A DNA stretch of 64,000 nucleotides from Bosea sp. F3-2. GTDB lineage: Bacteria; Pseudomonadota; Alphaproteobacteria; Rhizobiales; Beijerinckiaceae. A program made the position numbers and the translations under genes. The stretch lies in contig NZ_CP042331.1 of NCBI RefSeq assembly GCF_008253865.1, positions 1,302,001 to 1,366,000 on the forward strand. Reading direction: 5' to 3'. Of the stretch, positions 46,172 through 54,328 are shown piece after piece; positions within the stretch are counted from its first letter, which is position 1, and every line of letters starts with the position of its first letter. A model generated the notes under the pieces. It was not told where the DNA came from, made no database searches, and worked only from the letters and a program-made list of their open reading frames with translations.

Positions 46172-47224
46172 ATGTCCACCTTCGAACGCTACCTCACCGC
46201 GTGGGTCGCGCTGTGCATCGTCGTCGGCATCGCGCTTGGCCATCTCATGCCGGGCGCCTTCCAAGCCATCGGGGCCGCCGAGATTGCCAAGGTCAACCTG
46301 CCGGTTGCCGTGCTGATCTGGCTGATGGTCATTCCGATGCTGCTGAAGATCGACTTCGCGGCGCTCGGACAGGTCGGCAGGCACTGGCGCGGGATCGGCG
46401 TCACCCTTTTCATCAACTGGGCGGTGAAGCCGTTCTCCATGGCCGCACTCAGCTGGTTCTTCATCGCCTGGCTGTTTCGGCCGTGGCTGCCCACCGACCA
46501 GATCAGCAGCTACATTGCGGGCCTCATCATCCTCGCGGCCGCGCCATGCACGGCGATGGTCTTCGTCTGGTCGAACCTGACGAAGGGCGAGCCGCATTTC
46601 ACGCTCAGCCAGGTGGCGCTCAACGACGCGATCATGGTCGTCGCATTCGCGCCGATCGTCGGACTGCTGCTGGGCCTGTCGGCGATTACCGTGCCGTGGG
46701 GCACGCTCGTGCTCTCCGTCGTTCTCTACATCGTGGTCCCGGTGATCGTCGCCCAACTCGTGCGCGCCCGAGCGCTCGCAAACGGCGGGCAGGCGGCCCT
46801 GGATCGTCTTCTGGCGCGGTTGGGACCGGCATCGCTCGTGGCCTTGCTCGCGACCCTCGTCCTGCTCTTCGGATTTCAGGGCGAGCAAATCCTCGCGCAG
46901 CCGATGGTCATCGCGCTGCTCGCGGTGCCAATCCTGATCCAGGTCTATCTCAATGCGGGGTTGGCCTACGTCTTGAACCGGCTCGCCCGCGAGCAGCATT
47001 GCGTGGCTGGGCCGTCCGCGCTGATTGGCGCCTCCAACTTCTTCGAGCTCGCCGTCGCCGCCGCAATCAGCCTGTTCGGCTTCAATTCCGGAGCCGCGCT
47101 CGCGACCGTGGTGGGCGTGCTGATCGAGGTGCCGGTGATGCTCACCGTCGTCTGGATCGTGAACCGTTCGAAAGGCTGGTACGAGCGCGGCCAGGGTGTG
47201 CAGAAGGTTCAGGCTGCGGAGTAG
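46172..47224 (+). CDS. acr3: ACR3-family arsenite efflux permease
   Basis: A 350-residue, ten-helix arsenite transporter. AAPCTAMVFVWSNLTKGEPH contains the conserved Cys of helix 4 used for As(III) recognition, and QVALNDAIMVVAFAPIVG follows. It completes the arsR-arsC-acr3 operon. Older names call this gene arsB, but it belongs to the ACR3 rather than the ArsB family. Confidence 0.92.
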   Translation: MSTFERYLTAWVALCIVVGIALGHLMPGAFQAIGAAEIAKVNLPVAVLIWLMVIPMLLKIDFAALGQVGRHWRGIGVTLFINWAVKPFSMAALSWFFIAWLFRPWLPTDQISSYIAGLIILAAAPCTAMVFVWSNLTKGEPHFTLSQVALNDAIMVVAFAPIVGLLLGLSAITVPWGTLVLSVVLYIVVPVIVAQLVRARALANGGQAALDRLLARLGPASLVALLATLVLLFGFQGEQILAQPMVIALLAVPILIQVYLNAGLAYVLNRLAREQHCVAGPSALIGASNFFELAVAAAISLFGFNSGAALATVVGVLIEVPVMLTVVWIVNRSKGWYERGQGVQKVQAAE

Positions 47225-47558
47225 GCGCAGTTCGTCATCCCTGCAGCCTCCGGCGATATTCATTTTTGGGCATCTTACTCCAAGACACAACCCTATTGGA
47301 CAAAACAGCTCTGCTCGCTCGGTACGTTGGCTTGCGGACCATAGCCCGCGGCCATCGACGAAAAGAAACGATCAATACGACACCTTGTGTAGTTTTTAAT
47401 TCCTCCAACTAAAAGTATATATCGAGAATATTGCGCAATATCCACCCTCAACGAACCCTCCATATCCTTGACTAAATATTGTCTCCGTGTTTTCAGGCCG
47501 CAAATCCGGTGCGTGAGCACAAGATTTGTTCCTACGCATGGCCTGACGAAGATTTGAG
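47225..47558. promoter_or_regulatory. AT-richer leader of the TonB receptor gene, with a perfect palindrome
   Basis: About 330 bases without a gene. The perfect 14-bp palindrome ATATTGCGCAATAT lies at 47428-47441, about 120 bp before the receptor start. It is a plausible operator for an iron-responsive or other regulator. I do not see a Fur, RirA (TGA-N9-TCA) or Irr consensus box that I would trust. Confidence 0.4.
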
Positions 47559-49763
47559 ATGTTCTATTCTACTCAAACTCAACAATCATTCCCTTCGTCA
47601 GGTCTCGAAAGAGCCCTGCTTCGCCTGGCGCCGCGCGCAACGGCGCTGGCACTGGCAGCAACGGCTTTGGCCTGCGGCGGCGGCATGGGAGCCTCCGCGC
47701 AGCAGGCACCCGCTTCGACCATCCAGCTCGGCGAGGTCGTCGTGCAAGGCCAGGTGACACAGCCCGACGTCTCGCCGCCCTTCCCCGGCGGACAGGTGAC
47801 ACAGGGCGCCGGGCTCGGCCTGCTCGGCACCACCGACACGCTGAAATCGCCGTTCAACGCAACAGGTTACACGGCCGATCTGGTGAGGAACCTGCAGGCG
47901 TCGACCGTGGCCGAGGCACTGATTCTCGACCCCTCCGTCAGGAGCACGCATCCGGCGGGCGGCATCGTCGATTCCTTCAACATCCGCGGGCTGCCCGTCG
48001 GTGAAGGCAATAATGGCGAGATCGCCTTCGACGGCGTCTACGGCGTGGCGCCGAACTTCCGCGTCTTCACCGACTATGCCGAGCGGATCGAGGTCCTCAA
48101 AGGTCCCTCCGCCGCGCTCTTCGGCATGGCTCCGAACGGCGGCGTCGGCGGAACGATCAACATCGTCCCGAAGCGGGCGGAGGGCGATCTGACGCGGATC
48201 GGCACGGAGTTCTCGTCGAACTCGGTCCTCGGCACCTCGCTCGACTTCGCGCGGCGCTACGGTCCCAATCGCGAATTCGGCGTGCGCGTCAACGGCGCAC
48301 TGCGCGGCGGCGACACCGTCGTCGACGAACAGTTCAATCGCACGGGCATCGGCTCGCTCGCCCTGGATTACCAGGGCGAGCGCTTCAGGGCGTGGCTCTA
48401 CCTTCTCGCCCAGCGCGACTATCTCGACGCGCCGAGCCGCCCGTTCCTGATGGCGGCCGGCGTGCCCGTCCCGCGCGCGCCCGACGGGCGGCGCAACGTG
48501 ATCCAGCCGTGGGAATGGTCGCAGATCGACGACCGTTCCGCCCTGTTTCGCACCGAATACGATCTGACCGACCAGATCACCCTGTTTGCCAATGTCGGCG
48601 GCTCCCAATCCGAGGTCGAGCGCTTCTTCGGCTTGCCCACGATCACCAACCTACGCGGCGACACCACCCATACGCCGCAATACTTCAATCTCGACGTCGA
48701 CCGGCAAACCTACAATGCCGGGTTCAGGGCGCGCTTCGACACCGGCTTCATCCGCCACCAGGTTTCGTTCGTGGCCTCGCACTACCATGACGAACTGAGC
48801 CGGGCCCTGACCAGCGGCACCCCGGTCTTGTCGAACATGTACAATCCGGTGCTGCGGGCGCCTCAGTTCGCGCTGCGGGCGCCGAAAACGATCTTGTCGG
48901 AGAGCACGCTCGGCAGCATCGCCCTGTCGGACACGTTGTCGATTCTCGACGAGCGCGTGCTCCTGACCGCGGGCGTGCGCCGCCAAAGCGTCGAGGCCAA
49001 AAACTATGCGCCGGGGACCGGGATCCTGACCTCGTCCTATGACGAGAGCGCGATTACCCCGCTCGTCGGGCTGGTGCTGCGCCCACTCGACAATGTCTCG
49101 ATCTACGCGAACTACGTCGAGGGCCTGAGCCGCGGCGACATCGCCCCCGCCAACGCCCTGAACGCCGGCGAGATATTCGCCCCCTATCGCGCCAAGCAAT
49201 ATGAGGTCGGCGTCAAAGCCCAGTTCGGCACGTTCGGCGTCAGCCTGGCAGGGTTCCAGATCACCAAGCCCAGCAGCGAGCTCAGCGCCGGCCTGTTCAC
49301 AGTCAGCGGAGAGCAACGCGTTCGCGGCCTGGAACTCAACGTCTATGGCGAGGTCACTCCCGAGATCCGCGTCCTCGGTGGCGCTACCGTCCTCGACGGC
49401 GAACTCACGAAGACCGCTGTGGCCGCCAATCTCGGCAATACGCCGATCGGTGTCCCGTCCCTCCAGCTCAATCTCGGAGCCGAATGGGACGTTCCCTGGC
49501 TGCGCGGGTTGACCTTGAGCGGCGCGCTGATCCACACCGGCAAGCAGTTCATCAACACGGCCAACACGCAGTCCCTGCCGGATTGGACGCGGCTGGACAT
49601 CGGCGCGCGCTACGCGACCGAGATCGCCGGCAGGAAGACCGTCTTCCGCGCCAACGTGCAGAACGTCACCAACGAGAAGTACTGGTCGAGCGTGGCCTCG
49701 TTCGGAACCTTCTATGTCGGCACGCCGCGCACGTTCCGGCTCTCGATGACGGTCGACCTGTGA
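47559..49763 (+). CDS. TonB-dependent siderophore receptor
   Basis: A 734-residue outer-membrane receptor. A signal peptide ends near GASAQQ. The plug domain contains RIEVLKGPSAALFGMAPNG, the hallmark of siderophore receptors, with VPKRA. The 22-strand barrel ends in FRLSMTVDL, with the terminal hydrophobic residue pattern needed for Bam assembly. It should import an Fe(III)-siderophore using TonB-ExbBD. Its stop shares one base with the start of the next gene, a periplasmic binding protein. Confidence 0.92.
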   Translation: MFYSTQTQQSFPSSGLERALLRLAPRATALALAATALACGGGMGASAQQAPASTIQLGEVVVQGQVTQPDVSPPFPGGQVTQGAGLGLLGTTDTLKSPFNATGYTADLVRNLQASTVAEALILDPSVRSTHPAGGIVDSFNIRGLPVGEGNNGEIAFDGVYGVAPNFRVFTDYAERIEVLKGPSAALFGMAPNGGVGGTINIVPKRAEGDLTRIGTEFSSNSVLGTSLDFARRYGPNREFGVRVNGALRGGDTVVDEQFNRTGIGSLALDYQGERFRAWLYLLAQRDYLDAPSRPFLMAAGVPVPRAPDGRRNVIQPWEWSQIDDRSALFRTEYDLTDQITLFANVGGSQSEVERFFGLPTITNLRGDTTHTPQYFNLDVDRQTYNAGFRARFDTGFIRHQVSFVASHYHDELSRALTSGTPVLSNMYNPVLRAPQFALRAPKTILSESTLGSIALSDTLSILDERVLLTAGVRRQSVEAKNYAPGTGILTSSYDESAITPLVGLVLRPLDNVSIYANYVEGLSRGDIAPANALNAGEIFAPYRAKQYEVGVKAQFGTFGVSLAGFQITKPSSELSAGLFTVSGEQRVRGLELNVYGEVTPEIRVLGGATVLDGELTKTAVAANLGNTPIGVPSLQLNLGAEWDVPWLRGLTLSGALIHTGKQFINTANTQSLPDWTRLDIGARYATEIAGRKTVFRANVQNVTNEKYWSSVASFGTFYVGTPRTFRLSMTVDL

Positions 49764-50971
49764 TGCCCGCGGCTCGGCGCGATATTCGCCGGCACCAGCC
49801 TGCCATCCCCATAGGCGGGACGGGAAAGCCCTTCCCTGCCCTCGCCCTCCTCATCGCGTTTTGCCTCGTGCTGCTGGCTGCAATGCCGGCAGCAGCCGAG
49901 AAGATCGCGATCACCGATATCGCCGGTCGCTCCGTCACGCTGACGGTGCCAGTCCAACGCGTCATCCTCGGCGAGGGTCGGCAGCTTCATGTCGTGGCCG
50001 CGCTCGACCGCGACGCACCCCTACGACGCGTCATCGGCTGGCGCGACGACCTGATCAAGAGCGATCCGGATACATACCGGACCTATCTCGCGCACCATCC
50101 CGAGATCGCAAGGCTCCCACTCTTCGGCGGCCTGAACGAAGGCGGCTTCAGCATCGAGAAGGCAATCGCGCTGAAACCTGACCTCGTGCTCCTCAACTTC
50201 GAGGCCAAGAGCGCCAGCGAAGAGACCGGATTGGTCGAGAAGCTCGCCGCATTGGGCGTGCCGGTCGTCTATGTCGACTTCCGCCATAGTCCCTTCCAGA
50301 ATACCGAGCCGTCGATACGGCTCATGGGCCGCCTGTTCGGCAAGACCGAGATCGCCGAGCAGCTCATCGCCTTTCGCGCCGCGCAGATCGCGCGCGTCAC
50401 CGGGCCTCTGGCCAAGGCCGGCGAGGTCGCCAGGCCGCTCGTGATGGTCGACAGGATCCCCGGCTATTCCGACGAATGCTGCATGTCCTTCGGTCCCGAG
50501 AATTTCGGCAAGATGGTCGAGATCGCCGGCGGAAGAAATCTCGGCAGCGCGTTATTGTCCGGGACATTTGGCACTATCAGCCCGGAAACGATCATCACGC
50601 GGGATCCAGATGTCGTGATCGCGACCGGCGGCAATTGGAGTGCCTTAGCACCTGGCGGCAATTGGATAGGGCTCGGCCCCGGCGCTGATCTCACGGAAGC
50701 CCGACGCAAGCTCGCGAACCTTGCGAGACGGCCCGCCTTCATCAATTCGCGAGCAGTGAAGAACCACCGCTTCTATGGGATCTGGCACCAATTCTACAAT
50801 AGCCCCTACCAATTCATCGCGCTTCAACAAATCGCTCGTTGGCTCCATCCTGAGCTCTTTGCGGATCTCGATCCCGACGCGACCCTGCGCGAACTGCACG
50901 AGCGCTTCCTTCCGGTGCCATTTGAGCCTGGCTACTGGGTGGAACTCTTGGCATCGCCCGAAAGGCAATAG
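49763..50971 (+). CDS. Periplasmic iron-siderophore-type substrate-binding protein
   Basis: A 402-residue protein with a long N-terminus, a membrane-spanning signal (ALALLIAFCLVLLAAMPAAA) and a class III binding fold (ITDIAGRSVTLTVPVQRVIL; IALKPDLVLLNFEAKS). It probably carries the ligand brought in by the receptor at 47559, to which it is coupled by a TGATG overlap. No permease or ATPase for it is in the window, so the inner-membrane step must be encoded elsewhere. Length is above the usual ~320-370, with extra C-terminal residues. Confidence 0.85.
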   Translation: MPAARRDIRRHQPAIPIGGTGKPFPALALLIAFCLVLLAAMPAAAEKIAITDIAGRSVTLTVPVQRVILGEGRQLHVVAALDRDAPLRRVIGWRDDLIKSDPDTYRTYLAHHPEIARLPLFGGLNEGGFSIEKAIALKPDLVLLNFEAKSASEETGLVEKLAALGVPVVYVDFRHSPFQNTEPSIRLMGRLFGKTEIAEQLIAFRAAQIARVTGPLAKAGEVARPLVMVDRIPGYSDECCMSFGPENFGKMVEIAGGRNLGSALLSGTFGTISPETIITRDPDVVIATGGNWSALAPGGNWIGLGPGADLTEARRKLANLARRPAFINSRAVKNHRFYGIWHQFYNSPYQFIALQQIARWLHPELFADLDPDATLRELHERFLPVPFEPGYWVELLASPERQ

Positions 50972-51225
50972 CGACGTGAGCTGGAGCCGGCCGGCAAGTC
51001 TGGAGAGCGCCAGGAGCTGCTCGGAGCGCCCGCCAGAGCAGCCTGAGGCGGACTTGCGGGCGGCAATGAGCTGGATGATGCATCGGGCCGATCACCCAAT
51101 CTTCCCATAAGGAGCGTCGGCTTTCGGGCTACGCGCCAATATCAGCATGCCGGGCGACGCCAACAGCAAGCCGCATCACGGTCGCGACCGCGTCCGGGAG
51201 GGGGCGCTTTAGATGACAGTCCCCG

Positions 51226-52371
51226 CTATTCAGCCGCTGCGGGCTCACGCTCGTCGCGAATCTTGAACCGCTCGACCAGCTCGCCCACGGTGTCGCGGAA
51301 GCCGCCATATTCCAGCTCCGAATAGGGCAGCATCGCAGCCCCGGACCAGCCCTGGCTGCGCATCTCGATCGCCTTGCTCTGGGCGCGCCGGCGGACCTCG
51401 TCCCATGCCAGGTTGTCGAAGAAGTCCGTATAGGCTTCGGAGAAGCGGCCCTGCTTGTCGATGGAGAAGCCGATGCAGGAGACGATGGGCAAGCAGTAAA
51501 GCCCCGTCACCGGCGTGTTGAGCGGCACGGGCATGAGCGGCATGACATGCGAGCCGCGCGCATCGCCACCCACGAAATGCGCCTTGGCGAAGGGCGAGAT
51601 GACCTCCTCCGGCGCCGGGAAGATCCCCTGGTTCCGGAGGATCGCGACGGGATCGTCCTTGCCCGTGTACTTGCCGGCGATCGAGTGCAGGCGCTGCGCC
51701 GAGACGGCCGCGGCTGGCTCGCCATGGGTGCGGGAGACGATGCGGTCGATGCCGAAGCGCTCATTGTCGCGCAGTAGCGCGGCGATACGGTAACTGTCTT
51801 CCGGCGCATCGAGTTCGATCACACTGTCGCCGGCCGTATTGTCCATGTCGATGATGTGGAAGCGAAATCCCTTGATCATCGGCGGCAGCATCAGCCCGGC
51901 GCAGTACATCGGGTCGGCAAAGGCCAGGTAGAGCGGCAGGTTGTAGGCGCCGGGGCCGCATTTGTCGGCGGCGAACACCATGAAGGACTCGGCCGGCCGC
52001 ACGCCCGAGAGGCTGTGCTCGAAGGTGAGCTCGGCGACGGCCGGGCCGGCACCGCGAACATTGCCCGATGGCGCGTCGACCAGAAGATCCTGGCCCGCGC
52101 CGTAGAGCCCGGAGGTCTTCGCGATCGCGGTCGCCGCCAGAAAGGTGTTCCAGGCGAACTGGTGCACATCGCGGCTCCCCGAGCCCCTCAGATGGGTCAT
52201 GAGGATCGCGATATCGTCGCCGGTATGGCAGACGAAGCCGTCGATCAGCAGACCACTCTCGATCGCCTGCGAAACCTCGCCCCTGACGCTGTCCAGCATG
52301 CGGGGGGACGGCTTGGTGTGCCCGCCGACGGAGCCTACGTCAGCCTTGATGACGGAAACGGTTAATCGCAT
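51226..52371 (-). CDS. Fructose-1,6-bisphosphate aldolase/phosphatase (archaeal class V type)
   Basis: A 381-residue bifunctional gluconeogenic enzyme. SVIKADVGSVGGH holds the first metal Asp and His, HTGDDIAIL the next two Asps, GLYGAGQDLL and SGNVRGAGP the substrate loops, and IAGKYTGKDDPVAI the Schiff-base Lys followed by two metal Asps. All are intact, so both activities are expected. This family is best known from archaea and deep-branching thermophilic bacteria, so its presence here is unusual. It stands alone, with ATG 52371 where homology starts. Confidence 0.88.
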   Translation of the reverse strand: MRLTVSVIKADVGSVGGHTKPSPRMLDSVRGEVSQAIESGLLIDGFVCHTGDDIAILMTHLRGSGSRDVHQFAWNTFLAATAIAKTSGLYGAGQDLLVDAPSGNVRGAGPAVAELTFEHSLSGVRPAESFMVFAADKCGPGAYNLPLYLAFADPMYCAGLMLPPMIKGFRFHIIDMDNTAGDSVIELDAPEDSYRIAALLRDNERFGIDRIVSRTHGEPAAAVSAQRLHSIAGKYTGKDDPVAILRNQGIFPAPEEVISPFAKAHFVGGDARGSHVMPLMPVPLNTPVTGLYCLPIVSCIGFSIDKQGRFSEAYTDFFDNLAWDEVRRRAQSKAIEMRSQGWSGAAMLPYSELEYGGFRDTVGELVERFKIRDEREPAAAE

Positions 52372-52760
52372 GGCAATTCCCCGACCAATCTCGGCGGCCG
52401 CATAACCGCCCCGGCGCTCGCCGCGGGAGCGGAGCGGACCCAACGAGAATAAACATCGTGCCCTGCGAACGGTTCCGCACGAGTTTGACGCCGCTCCAGA
52501 GCGACCAACTACGGCTTCTCTCCACTTACCGCCGCAGCAGGCCACCGCCATCGAGCCGGGCGCCGCCTGCCCGTTCATGCCAGCGCGAAGTGAGACTGCG
52601 TGGACGTTACCGGCCTTGGCGCATGGCAAGCCCCGCGCAGCGAAGGCCAGAGCTTGCCAGCCGAGCCATGTGACGGCAATCTCCGCACGGCAAGACGTTC
52701 AGCGGGTGTATGCCGGAGTATTCTCTCGTTGGGCAGCAGGACATAGGAAACGGCCAAATC
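52372..52760. other. Gene-free stretch between divergent genes
   Basis: About 390 bases between the aldolase/phosphatase and the L,D-transpeptidase-like gene. It must hold both promoters. I see no convincing gene, hairpin or repeat in it. Confidence 0.35.
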
Positions 52761-53447
52761 ATGATCATGGACGATGAGAATGCCGATGCGCTTGGGCTTC
52801 GGTCGGGGCTTCTCAACCGCCGCTCGTTTCTGGTCGGCTCTGCGACCAGTCTCGGCGCGCTGGGGCTGGCCGGTTGCGCGGCAACCGACGGCATGAGCCT
52901 CGCCGAAGCGGAGAAGGTCTACGGGCCGGTGCCCGAGGAGAAGTTCCCGATCCCGGCGGTCGACGTCACTAAGGTCGATCCGAAATATTTCCGCCGGACC
53001 GTTCGCTACGAGACCAAGGAAGCGCCCGGCACGATCATCGTCGATCCCGGCAATTACTACGTCTACCGCATCGAGGACGATGGATCCGCCACCCGCTATG
53101 GCGCCAATGTCGGCCGCGACGGCTTCCGCTGGAGCGGTGACGCCTATGTCGGGCGCAAGTCCGAGTGGGCGACCTGGACACCGCCCAAGGAGATGATCAA
53201 GCGCCAGCCCGAGGCGGCCAAATACGCCCGCGGCATGCCGGGCGGCCTCGACAACCCGCTCGGCGCGCGCACGCTCCATCTCTATCAGAACGGCGCTTAC
53301 ACGCTCTACACGATCTATGCCTCCAGTGACCCCGAGTCGATCGGCAACGGCATCACGAGCGGCTGTGTCGGCCTGCTCAGCCAGGACATGATCCACCTGT
53401 ACTCACGCACGCCGGTCAAGACGAAGGTGGTCGTCCTGCCGGCTTGA
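52761..53447 (+). CDS. YkuD-type L,D-transpeptidase homologue with altered active site
   Basis: A 228-residue exported lipoprotein-like protein. NRRSFLVGSATSLGALGLAGC ends in a lipobox. The YkuD domain spans about 80-228 (LYQNGAYTLYTIYASSDPES). The catalytic-Cys motif reads TSGCVGL where the family usually has S(H/S)GCIRM, and the catalytic His position (IHGT) is Tyr (IYAS). The nucleophile Cys is kept. Normal L,D-transpeptidases cross-link peptidoglycan in the periplasm, but activity here is doubtful or specialised. The start is uncertain: ATG 52710, 52761 or 52767. Confidence 0.8.
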   Translation: MIMDDENADALGLRSGLLNRRSFLVGSATSLGALGLAGCAATDGMSLAEAEKVYGPVPEEKFPIPAVDVTKVDPKYFRRTVRYETKEAPGTIIVDPGNYYVYRIEDDGSATRYGANVGRDGFRWSGDAYVGRKSEWATWTPPKEMIKRQPEAAKYARGMPGGLDNPLGARTLHLYQNGAYTLYTIYASSDPESIGNGITSGCVGLLSQDMIHLYSRTPVKTKVVVLPA

Positions 53448-53534
53448 GCCGACGGCTCGGCCCCCGGTCCAGGCGCTGCCCCGGTGCGGGCAGCGCAAAC
53501 GGGCCCGTTCCTGGAGTCTTGGCGATCCTCGAGG

Positions 53535-53726
53535 ATGCAGGCGAAGCTGCGGGACGGCGTCGCCAAGACCAAGCCGGGCGATTGGGTCCGCACCCAGCAG
53601 TTCGACGCCAGCATCACGCGCGACGCCAAGATTCCGACGCTGACCGAGCTCGATGCGATCGCGCCGAACCATATCGGCAAGCCGGTTGTCGGACGTTCAG
53701 TGATGAGGGTGCTCCTCAGCAACTGA
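53535..53726 (+). pseudogene. Internal fragment of a YtcJ-like amidohydrolase
   Basis: A 63-codon open stretch begins MQAKLRDGVAKTKPGDWVRT and continues through PTLTELDAIAPNHIGKPVV before a stop. The KPG(D/E)W and PTxxELDAxAP motifs are those of the region about 100-170 residues into amidohydrolase-3 (YtcJ) proteins of ~550 residues. Neither the metal-binding N-terminus nor the rest of the barrel is present nearby. It is most likely a gene remnant. Confidence 0.5.
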
Positions 53727-54070
53727 TCACGGCACCAGTCGCAGCGCAGAATGCAAGGCCTACCCATCAAACTTAGATGCTTCCGACATTTCATGTCGGA
53801 ACGCCCTCTGATGCGCCCCTGGCGCTCCTGATCAAGAAGGCGCGTTCATCCGGCACTTTTGGCCAAAATCGCGCAAGTTTCCGCCCACAACACGGCCGCC
53901 CGCTCATTCAGGAGGGTTGGCACGGAACCTGCCCTGTGCCCGCGGCCTGGAACGGGCGCGGCGCGGAGCGCGAGGTTCGCCGATCGGCGGCTTCAAGCCT
54001 CCCCAGCAAGAAAACGAGCCTTTTCGATCAAGGTGATGGCGGCCTACAGAGGATTCATGCAGGTTTCAGA
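53727..54070. promoter_or_regulatory. Leader of the ACP-ketosynthase pair, with a hairpin
   Basis: A gene-free stretch of about 340 bases. TTCCGACAT (53781-53789) and its exact complement (53793-53801) form a 9-bp stem with a 3-nt loop. It could be an operator or the terminator of upstream transcription. No -35/-10 pair is clear. Confidence 0.4.
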
Positions 54071-54328
54071 ATGAAAAACCTTGATATCGTGAAAGAAATC
54101 GTTGCCGGTCAGATCAGCCGGGATCCTTCCGAAATAACGGAACTGACCAGCCTCGAAGAGGCCGGCTACGATTCCCTGGACGTCCTGGAAACGATTTTCG
54201 CGATCGAAGAGAGGTTCAAGATCCGCGTTCCGTTCGACGCCAACGACCCCAAAATCAAGGAGCTGAGGACGGTCGGGGATATCGCGCGGATTGTCGACGA
54301 CGCTCTCGGTGAGCGGGCGCCGGCGTGA
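54071..54328 (+). CDS. Acyl carrier protein
   Basis: An 85-residue acidic four-helix carrier. The phosphopantetheine Ser lies in EAGYDSLDVLETIFAIEE. The region after it, PFDANDPKIKELRTVGDIA, differs from housekeeping AcpP. Its stop overlaps the GTG start of the ketosynthase by 3 bases, so the two are coupled. The pair suggests a dedicated acyl chain, as in NodF/NodE or very-long-chain lipid A systems. The product is unknown. Confidence 0.88.
   Translation: MKNLDIVKEIVAGQISRDPSEITELTSLEEAGYDSLDVLETIFAIEERFKIRVPFDANDPKIKELRTVGDIARIVDDALGERAPA

Noticed and set aside
47479..47757. A plus-strand frame starting upstream of the TonB receptor
   Set aside because: It overlaps the receptor's signal peptide in another frame and has no recognisable content.
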